This document shows positions 5,966 through 12,868 of a stretch of DNA of 17,358 nt, piece after piece. The translations under genes were made by a program, and so were the position numbers. The stretch's first letter is position 1, and every line of letters begins with the position of its first letter. Source of the stretch: JBDKTK01 sp039680225 (GTDB lineage: Bacteria > Desulfobacterota > Syntrophia > Syntrophales > UBA4778); contig JBDKTK010000023.1 of NCBI GenBank assembly GCA_039680225.1, positions 1 to 17,358 of the forward strand. Direction: 5' to 3'. The notes beneath the pieces were generated by a model that was given only the letters and a program-made list of their open reading frames with translations, was not told where the DNA came from and ran no database searches.

Positions 5966-7726
5966 ATGAAGCAAACCTCGATTGGAACATCGCCCCTGAA
6001 AAGCGCCGAAAACCAGACATCTCCGCAGGACATCTGCACCGGCATCGAGCGGCACATCGGCATGCTCCGGATCGTGTCCGAAGTTGCCGGCCGGCTCCTC
6101 GCAAGCGATAACCCCCGGCAAATAGTTGAGCGGCTGTGCCTCAAGGTAATGAACTTCCTTGATTGCGATGTCTTCTTCAACTACCTCGTTGACGGCGAAC
6201 AGGATTCCCTGGTGCTTAACGCTCACGGCGGGGTCCCCGAAAAAATCGCCGGGAAGATCAAAAAGCTGAGCATCGGCGCTGCGGTGTGCGGATGCGTTGC
6301 GCGCGACGGCGCCAGGGTCATCGCGGAAGACATTTTACAGAGCCGCGATCCGCGGACTGAGTTCGCAAGGTCGCTGGGCATTCAGGCCTATGCATGCCAT
6401 CCGCTGAGAGTCCGGGACCGGACGATCGGCACCCTCTCCTTCGGCAGCCGCTCCCGCACTCATTTCATCCAGGATGAACTGGCGGTCATGAAAACTGTCG
6501 CCGACCATGTCGCCTTCGCAATAGAAAGGATAAGGACGGAGGAGGAACGCCGGCAATTCAGCGAGGCCCTCCTCGAGTCCAGCAGAAAAATCGAGTTTAT
6601 TCTCGGAAGCATCACCGATATGTTTGTTTCATACGACAGGGAATGGCGCGTAGTTGACATTAACCCCGTGGGGGAAAAGTTAATGGGTCTGAGAAAAGCT
6701 GATCTGGTCGGCAAAGTCCTGTGGGATTTTCCCGGCCTCAAGGAAAGCAGCTTTTACAAACCTTACATGAGGGCGGCATCTGAAAACAAGCCCGAGCACT
6801 TTGAAGCATACTGTCCCGTATCGCAAAAATGGTACGAGGTCCACGCATATTCCTCCGTTGACGGCCTTCAGGCTTACATGCGGATGATTTCCGACCGCAA
6901 GGAAGCGCAGATTGCCCTGCAGAAGGCGAAAGACAGCCTGGAAATCAAGGTCCAGGAAAGGACTGCGCTGCTCACGGAAATAAACAGGAAACTGCTCGAC
7001 GAGATAGCCGAGCGGAAGAAGACAGAGGAGAGGCTGCGTTCCGCCCAGAAGAAGCTCCGGGCAATGGCGTCGGAAATCGTCCTCGCCGATGAGCGCTCCC
7101 GCCAGCACTTCGCCGCCGACCTGCACGACAGCGTCGTGCAGACGCTGGGCGCGGCCAAGCTGAGGATGGAGCTTCTCCGCGAACATGTCAGGCCCGGGGG
7201 CTTTAAAATGATGAAGGACCTGCAGGACATGATCTCGCAGTCGATCTCCCAGGCCCGCTTCATAATGGCGGAGATGAGCCCGCCGGTGCTGAACGAACTG
7301 GGGTTTGTCCCGGCGCTCGAATGGCTGGCCGAGCAGATCGAGCAGCAGCATGGGATCACGGTGCATTTCAATTGCAGGAAATATTCGAGCAGATTGGTCC
7401 ACGAGGTCCAGGTCCTGCTTTTCCAGGCGGTGCGCGAACTGCTCATGAATGTCGTCAAGCATTCCCGGGCAGGGCAGGCGATTGTTACGGTATCGGAAAG
7501 GGCGGGCAAGATCCGGATCGAGGTAAAGGACGACGGCATGGGGATGAATAAAAAAGATGCGTTTCGGGCGGATTTGAGCAGCGGTTTCGGCCTTTTCAGC
7601 ATCAGAGAAAGACTGAAGCATTTCGGCGGACAACTCAAAATCTATTCTGAACAGGGCAATGGGACGAAAATAACAATTCAGGCTCCTAAGGGGGAAGGGA
7701 ATGGGAATCAAGATTATCATTGCTGA
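5966..7726 (+). CDS. GAF-PAS sensor histidine kinase (HisKA_3 / NarX-DegS type)
   Basis: 586 residues, no membrane segment, so a cytosolic sensor. GAF domain at about 34-188 (with three cysteines CDVF, CGC, CHP inside or near the pocket); PAS at about 205-310 (SITDMFVSYDREWRVVDINP); coiled coil at about 311-370; HisKA_3 dimerisation domain with DLHDSVVQTLG and phospho-acceptor His387; HATPase_c with N box around ELLMNVVKHS (Asn495), DDGMGM (522-527) and GFGLFSIRERL (540-550). It should autophosphorylate at His387 and pass the phosphate to the overlapping response regulator. The start at 5966 has only a weak GAAAG site, but the next in-frame ATG (6059) would remove the first helix before GAF and has no site either. 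The signal is unknown; cysteines in GAF leave redox sensing open. Kinase call firm. Confidence 0.95.
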   Translation: MKQTSIGTSPLKSAENQTSPQDICTGIERHIGMLRIVSEVAGRLLASDNPRQIVERLCLKVMNFLDCDVFFNYLVDGEQDSLVLNAHGGVPEKIAGKIKKLSIGAAVCGCVARDGARVIAEDILQSRDPRTEFARSLGIQAYACHPLRVRDRTIGTLSFGSRSRTHFIQDELAVMKTVADHVAFAIERIRTEEERRQFSEALLESSRKIEFILGSITDMFVSYDREWRVVDINPVGEKLMGLRKADLVGKVLWDFPGLKESSFYKPYMRAASENKPEHFEAYCPVSQKWYEVHAYSSVDGLQAYMRMISDRKEAQIALQKAKDSLEIKVQERTALLTEINRKLLDEIAERKKTEERLRSAQKKLRAMASEIVLADERSRQHFAADLHDSVVQTLGAAKLRMELLREHVRPGGFKMMKDLQDMISQSISQARFIMAEMSPPVLNELGFVPALEWLAEQIEQQHGITVHFNCRKYSSRLVHEVQVLLFQAVRELLMNVVKHSRAGQAIVTVSERAGKIRIEVKDDGMGMNKKDAFRADLSSGFGLFSIRERLKHFGGQLKIYSEQGNGTKITIQAPKGEGNGNQDYHC

Positions 7727-8354
7727 TGACCACAAGATCGTGCGGGACGGGTTGAAAACCCTGATTGACCGCCAGAAGGGCATGGAAGTGATAGGGGAGG
7801 CCGAGAACGGCAGGACTGCCGTGGCGCTCACGAGGAAGCTGCTCCCCGACATAGTAATCATGGACGTTTCCATGCCGGACATGAACGGCATTGAAGCGAC
7901 GCGGCAGATCATCAAGGAAGTCAGGGGAGTCAAGGTCATCGCGCTCTCGATGCATTCCGACCGCAGGTTCGTGACCGGGATGCTGGAGGCCGGGTCCTCC
8001 GGTTACCTGCTCAAGGACTGCGCTTTCGAAGAACTTGCCAAGGCCATACGGTGCGTGGCCGATAACAAGTCCTACCTGAGCCCCGGGATCTCCGATATCG
8101 TGGTAAAGGATTACCTGCAGAAGGTGTCCGGCAACGGGGGGAATTCCTCCCAGACGCTTTCCAACAGGGAGAGGGAAATCATCCAGCTCCTCGCCGAGGG
8201 GAAAAACGCGGGCGAGATCTCATCCCTGCTGCATATCAGCATCAAGACAGTCGAAACCCACCGGCGCAACATCATGATCAAGCTGGATATCAGCACTATG
8301 GCGGAGCTGATAAAATATTCGATCAGGGAGGGCTACAGCGTTATCGAAAGTTAA
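7701..8354 (+). CDS. NarL/FixJ-family response regulator (REC-LuxR HTH)
   Basis: 217 residues, typical length. REC domain at 1-120 with acidic pocket Asp9/Asp10, phospho-acceptor Asp55 (IVIMDVSMPDMNG), Ser83 and Lys105 (GYLLKD). C-terminal LuxR-type helix-turn-helix at about 153-207, with LSNREREIIQLLAEGKNAGE and the recognition helix IKTVETHRRNIM. The gene starts inside the last codons of the kinase gene (26-nt overlap in another frame) with a GGGGGAAGGGA site, so the two are translated together and are clearly partners. Phosphorylation should let it dimerise on DNA; the inverted repeats before the kinase gene are candidate sites. A strong terminator follows. Confidence 0.96.
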   Translation: MGIKIIIADDHKIVRDGLKTLIDRQKGMEVIGEAENGRTAVALTRKLLPDIVIMDVSMPDMNGIEATRQIIKEVRGVKVIALSMHSDRRFVTGMLEAGSSGYLLKDCAFEELAKAIRCVADNKSYLSPGISDIVVKDYLQKVSGNGGNSSQTLSNREREIIQLLAEGKNAGEISSLLHISIKTVETHRRNIMIKLDISTMAELIKYSIREGYSVIES

Positions 8355-8366
8355 GGGGGGATCCGC

Positions 8367-8407
8367 AAAGAGTGCCCTCCCGCTGCGGCGGGGGGCACTC
8401 TTTTTTT
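8367..8407 (+). terminator. Intrinsic terminator of the two-component operon
   Basis: AAAGAGTGCCC pairs with GGGCACTCTTT around a C/G-rich inner stem, followed by seven T (8401-8407). It starts 13 nt after the regulator stop codon. The converging minus-strand gene ends at 8410, so the stem may also act weakly on that side, where only TTT follows. Confidence 0.93.
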
Positions 8408-8409
8408 GT

Positions 8410-9267
8410 TTATTTGGAAGTGCTCACGTCAAGAGATGACTCGTAAAAACCCGAGGCGGTCTTTTCTTTTTTCGAAAATTTAATGCCCCGCGTCTGCATG
8501 CCGGCAAGTTCCGGCTTTGCCAGGACCTGGTATACGGCCCCGGCGGACTCCACGTTCACGTCGCCCTGGGGCTCCGTGCTGGCATAGACGATGATGCTCT
8601 CGCGGCCGAATGGAGGGGTCACGGTGAGGTCGTATTCGTCCGTGCCCGCCGGCAGCTCGTATATGACGCCGCCCTGGAAATAGTTGTCCTTCCTGTGGGG
8701 ATTCGGGAGCAGCTGCAGCAGCGAGCCCTTCACGTCCTTATAAAGGATCCGGGCGAAGAAAGGCCTGTTGCCCCTGATAAAAATCCTGATCTTCTCCGAA
8801 CTCCTGTAATCCTTTTTATCCGTCCATACCTTGACTCGCAACGGCGCGGCAGGGTCGTCAATCATGTCTTTATCGACGGCAGCCTGTTTCAGCGATTTTT
8901 CATCCGGTATGACTTCCGCTTTGATCTGCATCCTGAAGCAGTCGCCCGCAGCGGGGTCCCGGTACCATGATTTGTCAAGCACCTCGATCACCCTGATCTC
9001 GGCCTTCGCGTAAGCGTTGATCAGGTCTTTTTCAAGCTCGAAATTTTTTACCTTTGTTTCAGTGGTGATATACGTTGAGGCATTCTCCGCCGCGTTGCGC
9101 CTGGCGTTTGCCAGGGCTTCGCTCTCCGTCTGCCTTTTCGACTTGTCGTCGCCCATGCACGCGTAGCCGCCCGCGTTCGTGATCGTGGATTGACCGGCGA
9201 AGCCCGCCGCCGGGACCAGCGCCAGCACAAGGACCATTCCAATAGTAAATTTCACCGCCGCATTCAT
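8410..9267 (-). CDS. Secreted DUF4384-domain protein with FlgT-like N-terminal region
   Basis: 285 residues from the ATG at 9267. The frame is open to 9342, but that longer start would put 25 residues before a clear signal peptide (MNAAVKFTIGMVLVLALVPA, cut near AGFAG-Q) and the GAGGGTG site lies just before 9267. Residues 29-125 resemble the LPP20/FlgT N-terminal fold: repeated Ala/Glu-rich helix (SEALANARRNAAENASTYI) then beta strands. Residues about 146-235 match DUF4384 (VWTDKKDYRSSEKIRIFIRG..LLQLLPN..ELPAGTDEYDLTVTPPFG). Such proteins are periplasmic or outer-membrane linked and often accompany envelope assembly or secretion genes; the exact task is unknown. Two cysteines (37 and 110) could pair. 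It lies 71 nt after the ketopantoate reductase gene. Confidence 0.85.
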   Translation of the reverse strand: MNAAVKFTIGMVLVLALVPAAGFAGQSTITNAGGYACMGDDKSKRQTESEALANARRNAAENASTYITTETKVKNFELEKDLINAYAKAEIRVIEVLDKSWYRDPAAGDCFRMQIKAEVIPDEKSLKQAAVDKDMIDDPAAPLRVKVWTDKKDYRSSEKIRIFIRGNRPFFARILYKDVKGSLLQLLPNPHRKDNYFQGGVIYELPAGTDEYDLTVTPPFGRESIIVYASTEPQGDVNVESAGAVYQVLAKPELAGMQTRGIKFSKKEKTASGFYESSLDVSTSK

Positions 9268-9302
9268 TTCACACACCCTCGATGAAAAAAATTGTTTATG
9301 TC

Positions 9303-9322
9303 CCCCCTTTAGTAAAAGGGGG
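9303..9322. repeat. Dispersed palindrome CCCCCTTT-AGTA-AAAGGGGG
   Basis: An 8-bp perfect inverted repeat with a 4-nt loop between two minus-strand genes. A related element (TTTTCCCC..GGGGAAAA with GGTAAA in the loop) lies at 10360-10386 on the other side of the ketopantoate reductase gene. I know palindromes of this kind as dispersed elements of many deltaproteobacterial genomes. No long T-run follows directly on the minus strand. Confidence 0.55.
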
Positions 9323-9338
9323 AAAACATATAAGCGTC

Positions 9339-10271
9339 TCAACAGCTTTTCAGATAGCCGTTTTCAATCTGCCTTATTTCCGTGAAGAGCTTCCTGTTTA
9401 CCGGCGTGGGCACGCCGTATTTCTCCCCGAGTTCCACCAGCTTGCCGGCCAGCATTTCCACTTCGGTCTTTCTGCCGGCCTCCACGTCCTGGAGCATGGA
9501 TGTTTTCCCGTCCGGGCTCAGGGATGCAAGGACCGGGTCAAACTTTTCCATATCCTCCCCGGCCAGGTTGATATTCAACTTGCCGGCAACGGCAACGACT
9601 TCGCGCATGGCCGAGTGCATCAATTCGCGGGCTGCGGCGGAAGTCTGGAAAACGCCGTAGGAAGCGCGCAGCACGGCTGAGGCCTGGTTGATCCCGGCAT
9701 TGATCATGAATTTGTACCACATGACCGCTTTCATGTCGGCAGGGACCTCATAATTGATCCCGGCCCTGTCAAACAGGTCTTTCACGCTCTGCACCCGCGG
9801 GGACAGGTCCCGGTTCAGGGCTTCGCCGAAGAGGATCCTGCCCTGGGTCGTGTAACGCACGCTGTTGCCCTCCCTCAGGGCGTCTATGCCCAGCGCAATC
9901 GCATAAAGCACTTTATCCATTCCGTAGGCCGCCCCGAGGCGCTCCTCGCTGTCTATGCCGTTCATCACGGAAAGGATAACCGTGTTTTCCCCCACCCGGC
10001 CGGCGATCTCCCGGACCGCCTCATCCAGCTGGTGGTATTTCACTGCGACAATGACCAGGCCCGCCGGGTCGGGCTTTTCATCCGGGCTGACGACCCGGAT
10101 GGGGAAGGTCCTGCCGTTCACTGCGACTCCCGATTTTTTCAGGCGCTCGCAGCGCTCCCCCGACGCGATGAAACACACACTTTCCCTGTCCATCCCATAA
10201 AGAAGGCTTGCGTAAACCGCTCCGAGGGCCCCGGCTCCGATAATGGCGACATTCTTGATTTTACCCGGCAT
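9339..10271 (-). CDS. panE: 2-dehydropantoate 2-reductase (ketopantoate reductase) family
   Basis: 310 residues, the normal size of the PanE/ApbA family, which reduces 2-dehydropantoate to pantoate with NADPH in coenzyme A synthesis. The Rossmann motif GAGALG is at 12-17. Residues aligning with known catalytic positions of the E. coli enzyme are present: Asn104 (VMNG), Lys187 and Asn191 (MWYKFMINAGIN), and Ser258 and Glu270 (KTSMLQDVEAGRKTEVEM). All active-site residues are therefore kept. No other pantothenate gene is nearby, and anaerobes often carry several paralogues with other 2-oxoacid substrates, so the symbol names the family. ATG with GAGG 6 nt upstream. A candidate promoter (GGTAAA..ACTATA read on the other strand) lies at 10351-10378. 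Confidence 0.88.
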   Translation of the reverse strand: MPGKIKNVAIIGAGALGAVYASLLYGMDRESVCFIASGERCERLKKSGVAVNGRTFPIRVVSPDEKPDPAGLVIVAVKYHQLDEAVREIAGRVGENTVILSVMNGIDSEERLGAAYGMDKVLYAIALGIDALREGNSVRYTTQGRILFGEALNRDLSPRVQSVKDLFDRAGINYEVPADMKAVMWYKFMINAGINQASAVLRASYGVFQTSAAARELMHSAMREVVAVAGKLNINLAGEDMEKFDPVLASLSPDGKTSMLQDVEAGRKTEVEMLAGKLVELGEKYGVPTPVNRKLFTEIRQIENGYLKSC

Positions 10272-10350
10272 TACAACCTCTTTCCAAATTATTAACGTCC
10301 TTTGATCCTGAACCGCCCCGGCTCTGAACAGACGCGCTTTTCAGCCCTGC

Positions 10351-10386
10351 ACTATACATTTTTCCCCTGTTTGGTAAAGGGGAAAA
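10351..10386 (-). promoter_or_regulatory. Candidate promoter overlapped by a palindrome, before the reductase gene
   Basis: On the minus strand TTTACC (10378-10373), a 16-nt spacer and TATAGT (10356-10351) form a plausible sigma-70 promoter for the gene starting at 10271. The inverted repeat TTTTCCCC (10360-10367) / GGGGAAAA (10379-10386) covers the -35, so the dispersed palindrome may influence expression. The rest of the 220-nt divergent region up to 10491 shows only the ribosome site of the next gene. Confidence 0.4.
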
Positions 10387-10491
10387 TGCGGCGCGTCACC
10401 GGCTGCAGGGGACGCGGGAGGAAGATAATCTTTTTGCCCTCCGGCCCCCATTTCTGGTAAGGAAATAAGAAAAGACAGTCGAGGTGAGTAC

Positions 10492-10788
10492 ATGAAGGCC
10501 ACGGCCTCCGGGCTCGTCATGTTCAGGGATGAAAAGAACTACAGGGATGTCCTGTCCATCATTGAGGACCCCGAAAACATGCCGGCCACGTTCGAAGACT
10601 GGCAATTGGACGCGGAACAGGAAATCAATGAAATGGAATTTGAAGGGATCATCCCCGTGCCCGCCGAGGTAGACCCGGAAGAGTTCTCGTTCTGGTGCAT
10701 ATCGCGGGGCCTGCCGGTAAATACCCGGTCCCTCAAGGAATATGCCGATTTCAAGGCAATCCGCTTTTCCCGGAAAATGGGATTCTGA
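10492..10788 (+). CDS. Small acidic protein of 98 residues, unknown function
   Basis: ATG with a good GAGGTGA site. The protein is acidic in the middle (DWQLDAEQEINEMEFEG) and ends in a basic helix (KEYADFKAIRFSRKMGF). It has no signal peptide, no membrane segment and one cysteine (FWCISRGLPVNTRS). Composition and codon use match neighbouring genes, so it is very likely expressed as a soluble cytosolic protein. No family is recognised. It is divergent from the ketopantoate reductase gene and convergent with a small membrane-protein gene, with no partner on its own strand nearby. Confidence 0.72.
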   Translation: MKATASGLVMFRDEKNYRDVLSIIEDPENMPATFEDWQLDAEQEINEMEFEGIIPVPAEVDPEEFSFWCISRGLPVNTRSLKEYADFKAIRFSRKMGF

Positions 10789-10826
10789 ATATACTCTTAA
10801 AGGCAGAGTCCCCGGGGCTTCGCGCT

Positions 10827-10850
10827 GCCCGGCTTCAGGCCCGGCTTCAG
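10827..10850. repeat. Two exact tandem copies of GCCCGGCTTCAG
   Basis: 12-bp units at 10827-10838 and 10839-10850. The second copy covers the stop codon of the minus-strand gene ending at 10847; a recent small duplication is the simplest explanation. Confidence 0.7.
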
Positions 10851-11110
10851 GACAGGACCACCAGTGCAATAAGCGGCGTTGAAAGGATCAAGGCGCTGAC
10901 TATCCAGAGCATCGCCCCCGGCTTCCCGTGCATCCGCTGCCTCAATCCGATAACAGACGTAGCGATTGCGGCAATACCGCTGGTCAAAGTGATCAGCAAG
11001 GTCAGGATGGCGTGGTTGCGGTAACCCATCACGTGCGCCGGTGTCTGGTACAGGATAAAAAGAGCAAGCGGCATGAGGACCGGGATGAGTATGTGGCAGA
11101 ACTTTTTCAT
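10847..11110 (-). CDS. Small membrane protein, three predicted helices
   Basis: 87 residues from the ATG at 11110, preceded by AAAGGA. A longer frame to a GTG at 11149 has no ribosome site and would begin inside the intergenic space next to the nitroreductase stop, so I reject it. Three hydrophobic stretches are visible: CHILIPVLMPLALFILY, AILTLLITLTSGIAAIATSV and LWIVSALILSTPLIALVVLS, joined by short polar loops (GLRQRMHGKPG). No catalytic motif and no recognised family. It follows the nitroreductase gene by 45 nt on the same strand and probably shares its transcript; a functional link is not evident. Confidence 0.75.
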   Translation of the reverse strand: MKKFCHILIPVLMPLALFILYQTPAHVMGYRNHAILTLLITLTSGIAAIATSVIGLRQRMHGKPGAMLWIVSALILSTPLIALVVLS

Positions 11111-11155
11111 TTGTATCAAATCCTTTGCGAAGTCAACCTTATCAGGCACAGTTAA

Positions 11156-11719
11156 TCATATTACCTTCAGAATTTCCGGCGCGTGCCTTTCCAGAGCGGG
11201 AGGTATTGCCGCAGGGTAGCCGATTATAACAGGGGCAACGATGCGGAAGTTTTCCGGGACCCCCATCAGGTCGAGGGCCTGCCTGCTGCGGATGTTCGAC
11301 CCGAGGCCGATCCAGCAGGTTCCGAGCCCCCTTGAAACCGCCGAGAACATGAAATAGGACACGGTCAGGGCGATGTCGACATCCAGGGAACCCACATCTT
11401 TGGGCCCGGTGAAAAATACGACGCACGGTGCATTATAAAATACATTGAAGCTCTCGTCGCGCAGCCTGGCTTCATAATCCTTCAGGAACGACCCGGGCCT
11501 GCGGGCGAGGTCGGCGAGAAGATTGCCCTTGCTCTCGTCGGAGAGCCTTTTGATAAAGGTCTTGTCCCTGACGATCACAAAACTGCAGGGCTGCCCGTTG
11601 CGCGCCGTCGGCGCCAGGCAAGTGTCCCCGATGATTTCCCTGATAATCGCCAGGGGCGGGACCTGGTCCGTGAATTCCCTTATCGATCGCCGGTTTTTCA
11701 GAAAAGTCGAGAAATCCAC
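11156..11719 (-). CDS. Nitroreductase-family FMN oxidoreductase
   Basis: 187 residues, normal for the short nitroreductase family of FMN-dependent NAD(P)H oxidoreductases acting on nitro groups, quinones or flavins. It begins with the FMN-phosphate motif NRRSIREFTDQ (9-19), then APTARNGQPCSFVIV (36-50), NAPCVVFF, a dimer-interface helix (DVDIALTVSYFMFSAVSRGL) with GTCWIG, and ends with IIGYP. The start is GTG with GGAGG 5 nt upstream; an overlapping ATG is in another frame. The small membrane-protein gene follows. The aldo/keto reductase gene diverges 120 nt upstream. The natural substrate is not predictable. With the flavoenzyme at 1874 it is the second FMN enzyme of a possible nitro-compound type in the window, but they are 8 kb apart. 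Confidence 0.9.
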   Translation of the reverse strand: MDFSTFLKNRRSIREFTDQVPPLAIIREIIGDTCLAPTARNGQPCSFVIVRDKTFIKRLSDESKGNLLADLARRPGSFLKDYEARLRDESFNVFYNAPCVVFFTGPKDVGSLDVDIALTVSYFMFSAVSRGLGTCWIGLGSNIRSRQALDLMGVPENFRIVAPVIIGYPAAIPPALERHAPEILKVI

Positions 11720-11839
11720 CTCATCCTCCTTTTCCCTGAATCATTTGATAAACATCCTATACCTTGCTATAAATCCTTATGACAAACGGGGCCGGTTTTG
11801 CAAGGAATATGCTTGCCCTTTGCGGCTGAGGTGCATTGA

Positions 11840-12868
11840 ATGAGATACATGGGATTCGGGGCGACAGGCCTGAAAATTTCCGAACTGGGCTTCGGGGGAA
11901 TACCTATCATCCGGCTGGACACTCAAACGGCGGTAAGCGTGCTGCAGCGCGCCTGTGACAGGGGGATAACTTTCTATGACACGGCTAACGCCTATCGCGA
12001 CAGCGAGCAGAAGATGGGCATCGCTTTCCGGGGCCGGCGGGACAAAGTCGTCATAGCCACAAAGACCTTGAAGCGGGATGCGCAAGGCGCAGCCAGACAT
12101 CTCGAAAACAGCCTGCGGATGCTGGAGACCGATTACATCGACCTTTACCAGCTCCACCAGATAGCGCAGGACAAGGACTGGGAGGCGGTGACCGCCCCGG
12201 GCGGCGCACTGGAGGCTGTTGTCAGGGCCCGGGACGAGGGCAAGGTGAGGTTCATCGGGGTGACGTCCCACAACCTCCCCATGGCCGTCAAACTGGTCAA
12301 CACGGGGCTCTTCAGCAGCATCCAGGTCCCGTTCAATTTTATCGAGCACGCCGCCAAAGACGAACTGCGCGCGGCGGCGCTGGCCCGGCGCATGGGCATC
12401 CTGGCCATGAAGCCTTTTGCGGGCGGCATGATCGACAATGCCGAAATTGCGTTCAGGTTCCTGCGGCAGTTCCCGGACATTATCCCGATACCGGGCTGCG
12501 ATTCCGTGGATTCCGTGGACCAGGTCGTCTCTTTCTATGATCGTGAAAACATTGTGACGGCAGAGGACCTGAAAACGATGGACGGGTATCGCATCGAACT
12601 CGGGAAGCAGTTCTGCCGCCGCTGCGAATACTGCCAGCCGTGCCCGCAGGGAGTGATGATCACGCCCGCGATGGCGTACAAGGTCATCGCCTCCCGGATG
12701 TCGCCGGCCGTTTCCGTGGAATTTTCCCGGGCGGCGATGGAAAGCGTCCAGAAATGCATTGAATGCGGCATCTGCGAGGAGCGCTGCCCCTATGAGCTGC
12801 CCATCGAGGAAATGCTGAAAGCCAACTACGACCTCTACGAACAGCACCGCGGACTCGTACGGAATTGA
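11840..12868 (+). CDS. Aldo/keto reductase with C-terminal iron-sulfur domain
   Basis: 342 residues. The TIM-barrel AKR domain (1-240) keeps the catalytic tetrad: Asp47 and Tyr52 (FYDTANAY), Lys75 (ATK) and His106 (YQLHQI). A C-terminal domain carries two cysteine groups: CRRCEYCQPCP (Cys 259, 262, 265, 268) and CIECGICEERCP (306, 309, 312, 316), as for two [4Fe-4S] clusters in a ferredoxin-like fold. This fusion is known in anaerobes, where the clusters could pass electrons between NAD(P)H and an unknown partner; the substrate is unknown. ATG preceded by GAGGTG. The stop TGA overlaps the start of the permease gene, so the two are translationally coupled and likely form an operon, extended perhaps to the MFS gene. 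Confidence 0.93.
   Translation: MRYMGFGATGLKISELGFGGIPIIRLDTQTAVSVLQRACDRGITFYDTANAYRDSEQKMGIAFRGRRDKVVIATKTLKRDAQGAARHLENSLRMLETDYIDLYQLHQIAQDKDWEAVTAPGGALEAVVRARDEGKVRFIGVTSHNLPMAVKLVNTGLFSSIQVPFNFIEHAAKDELRAAALARRMGILAMKPFAGGMIDNAEIAFRFLRQFPDIIPIPGCDSVDSVDQVVSFYDRENIVTAEDLKTMDGYRIELGKQFCRRCEYCQPCPQGVMITPAMAYKVIASRMSPAVSVEFSRAAMESVQKCIECGICEERCPYELPIEEMLKANYDLYEQHRGLVRN

Noticed and set aside
6680..7939. 419-codon minus-strand frame
   Set aside because: Shadow of the histidine kinase and regulator genes, which have all catalytic motifs on the plus strand.
9268..9342. Longer start for the DUF4384 gene
   Set aside because: It would place 25 residues before a good signal peptide, and the GAGGGTG site lies before the ATG at 9267.
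11111..11149. GTG start of the small membrane-protein gene
   Set aside because: No ribosome site; the ATG at 11110 has AAAGGA and starts just before the first membrane segment.
11777..12847. 356-codon minus-strand frame
   Set aside because: Shadow of the aldo/keto reductase; His/Arg-rich composition typical of antisense frames in GC-rich DNA.
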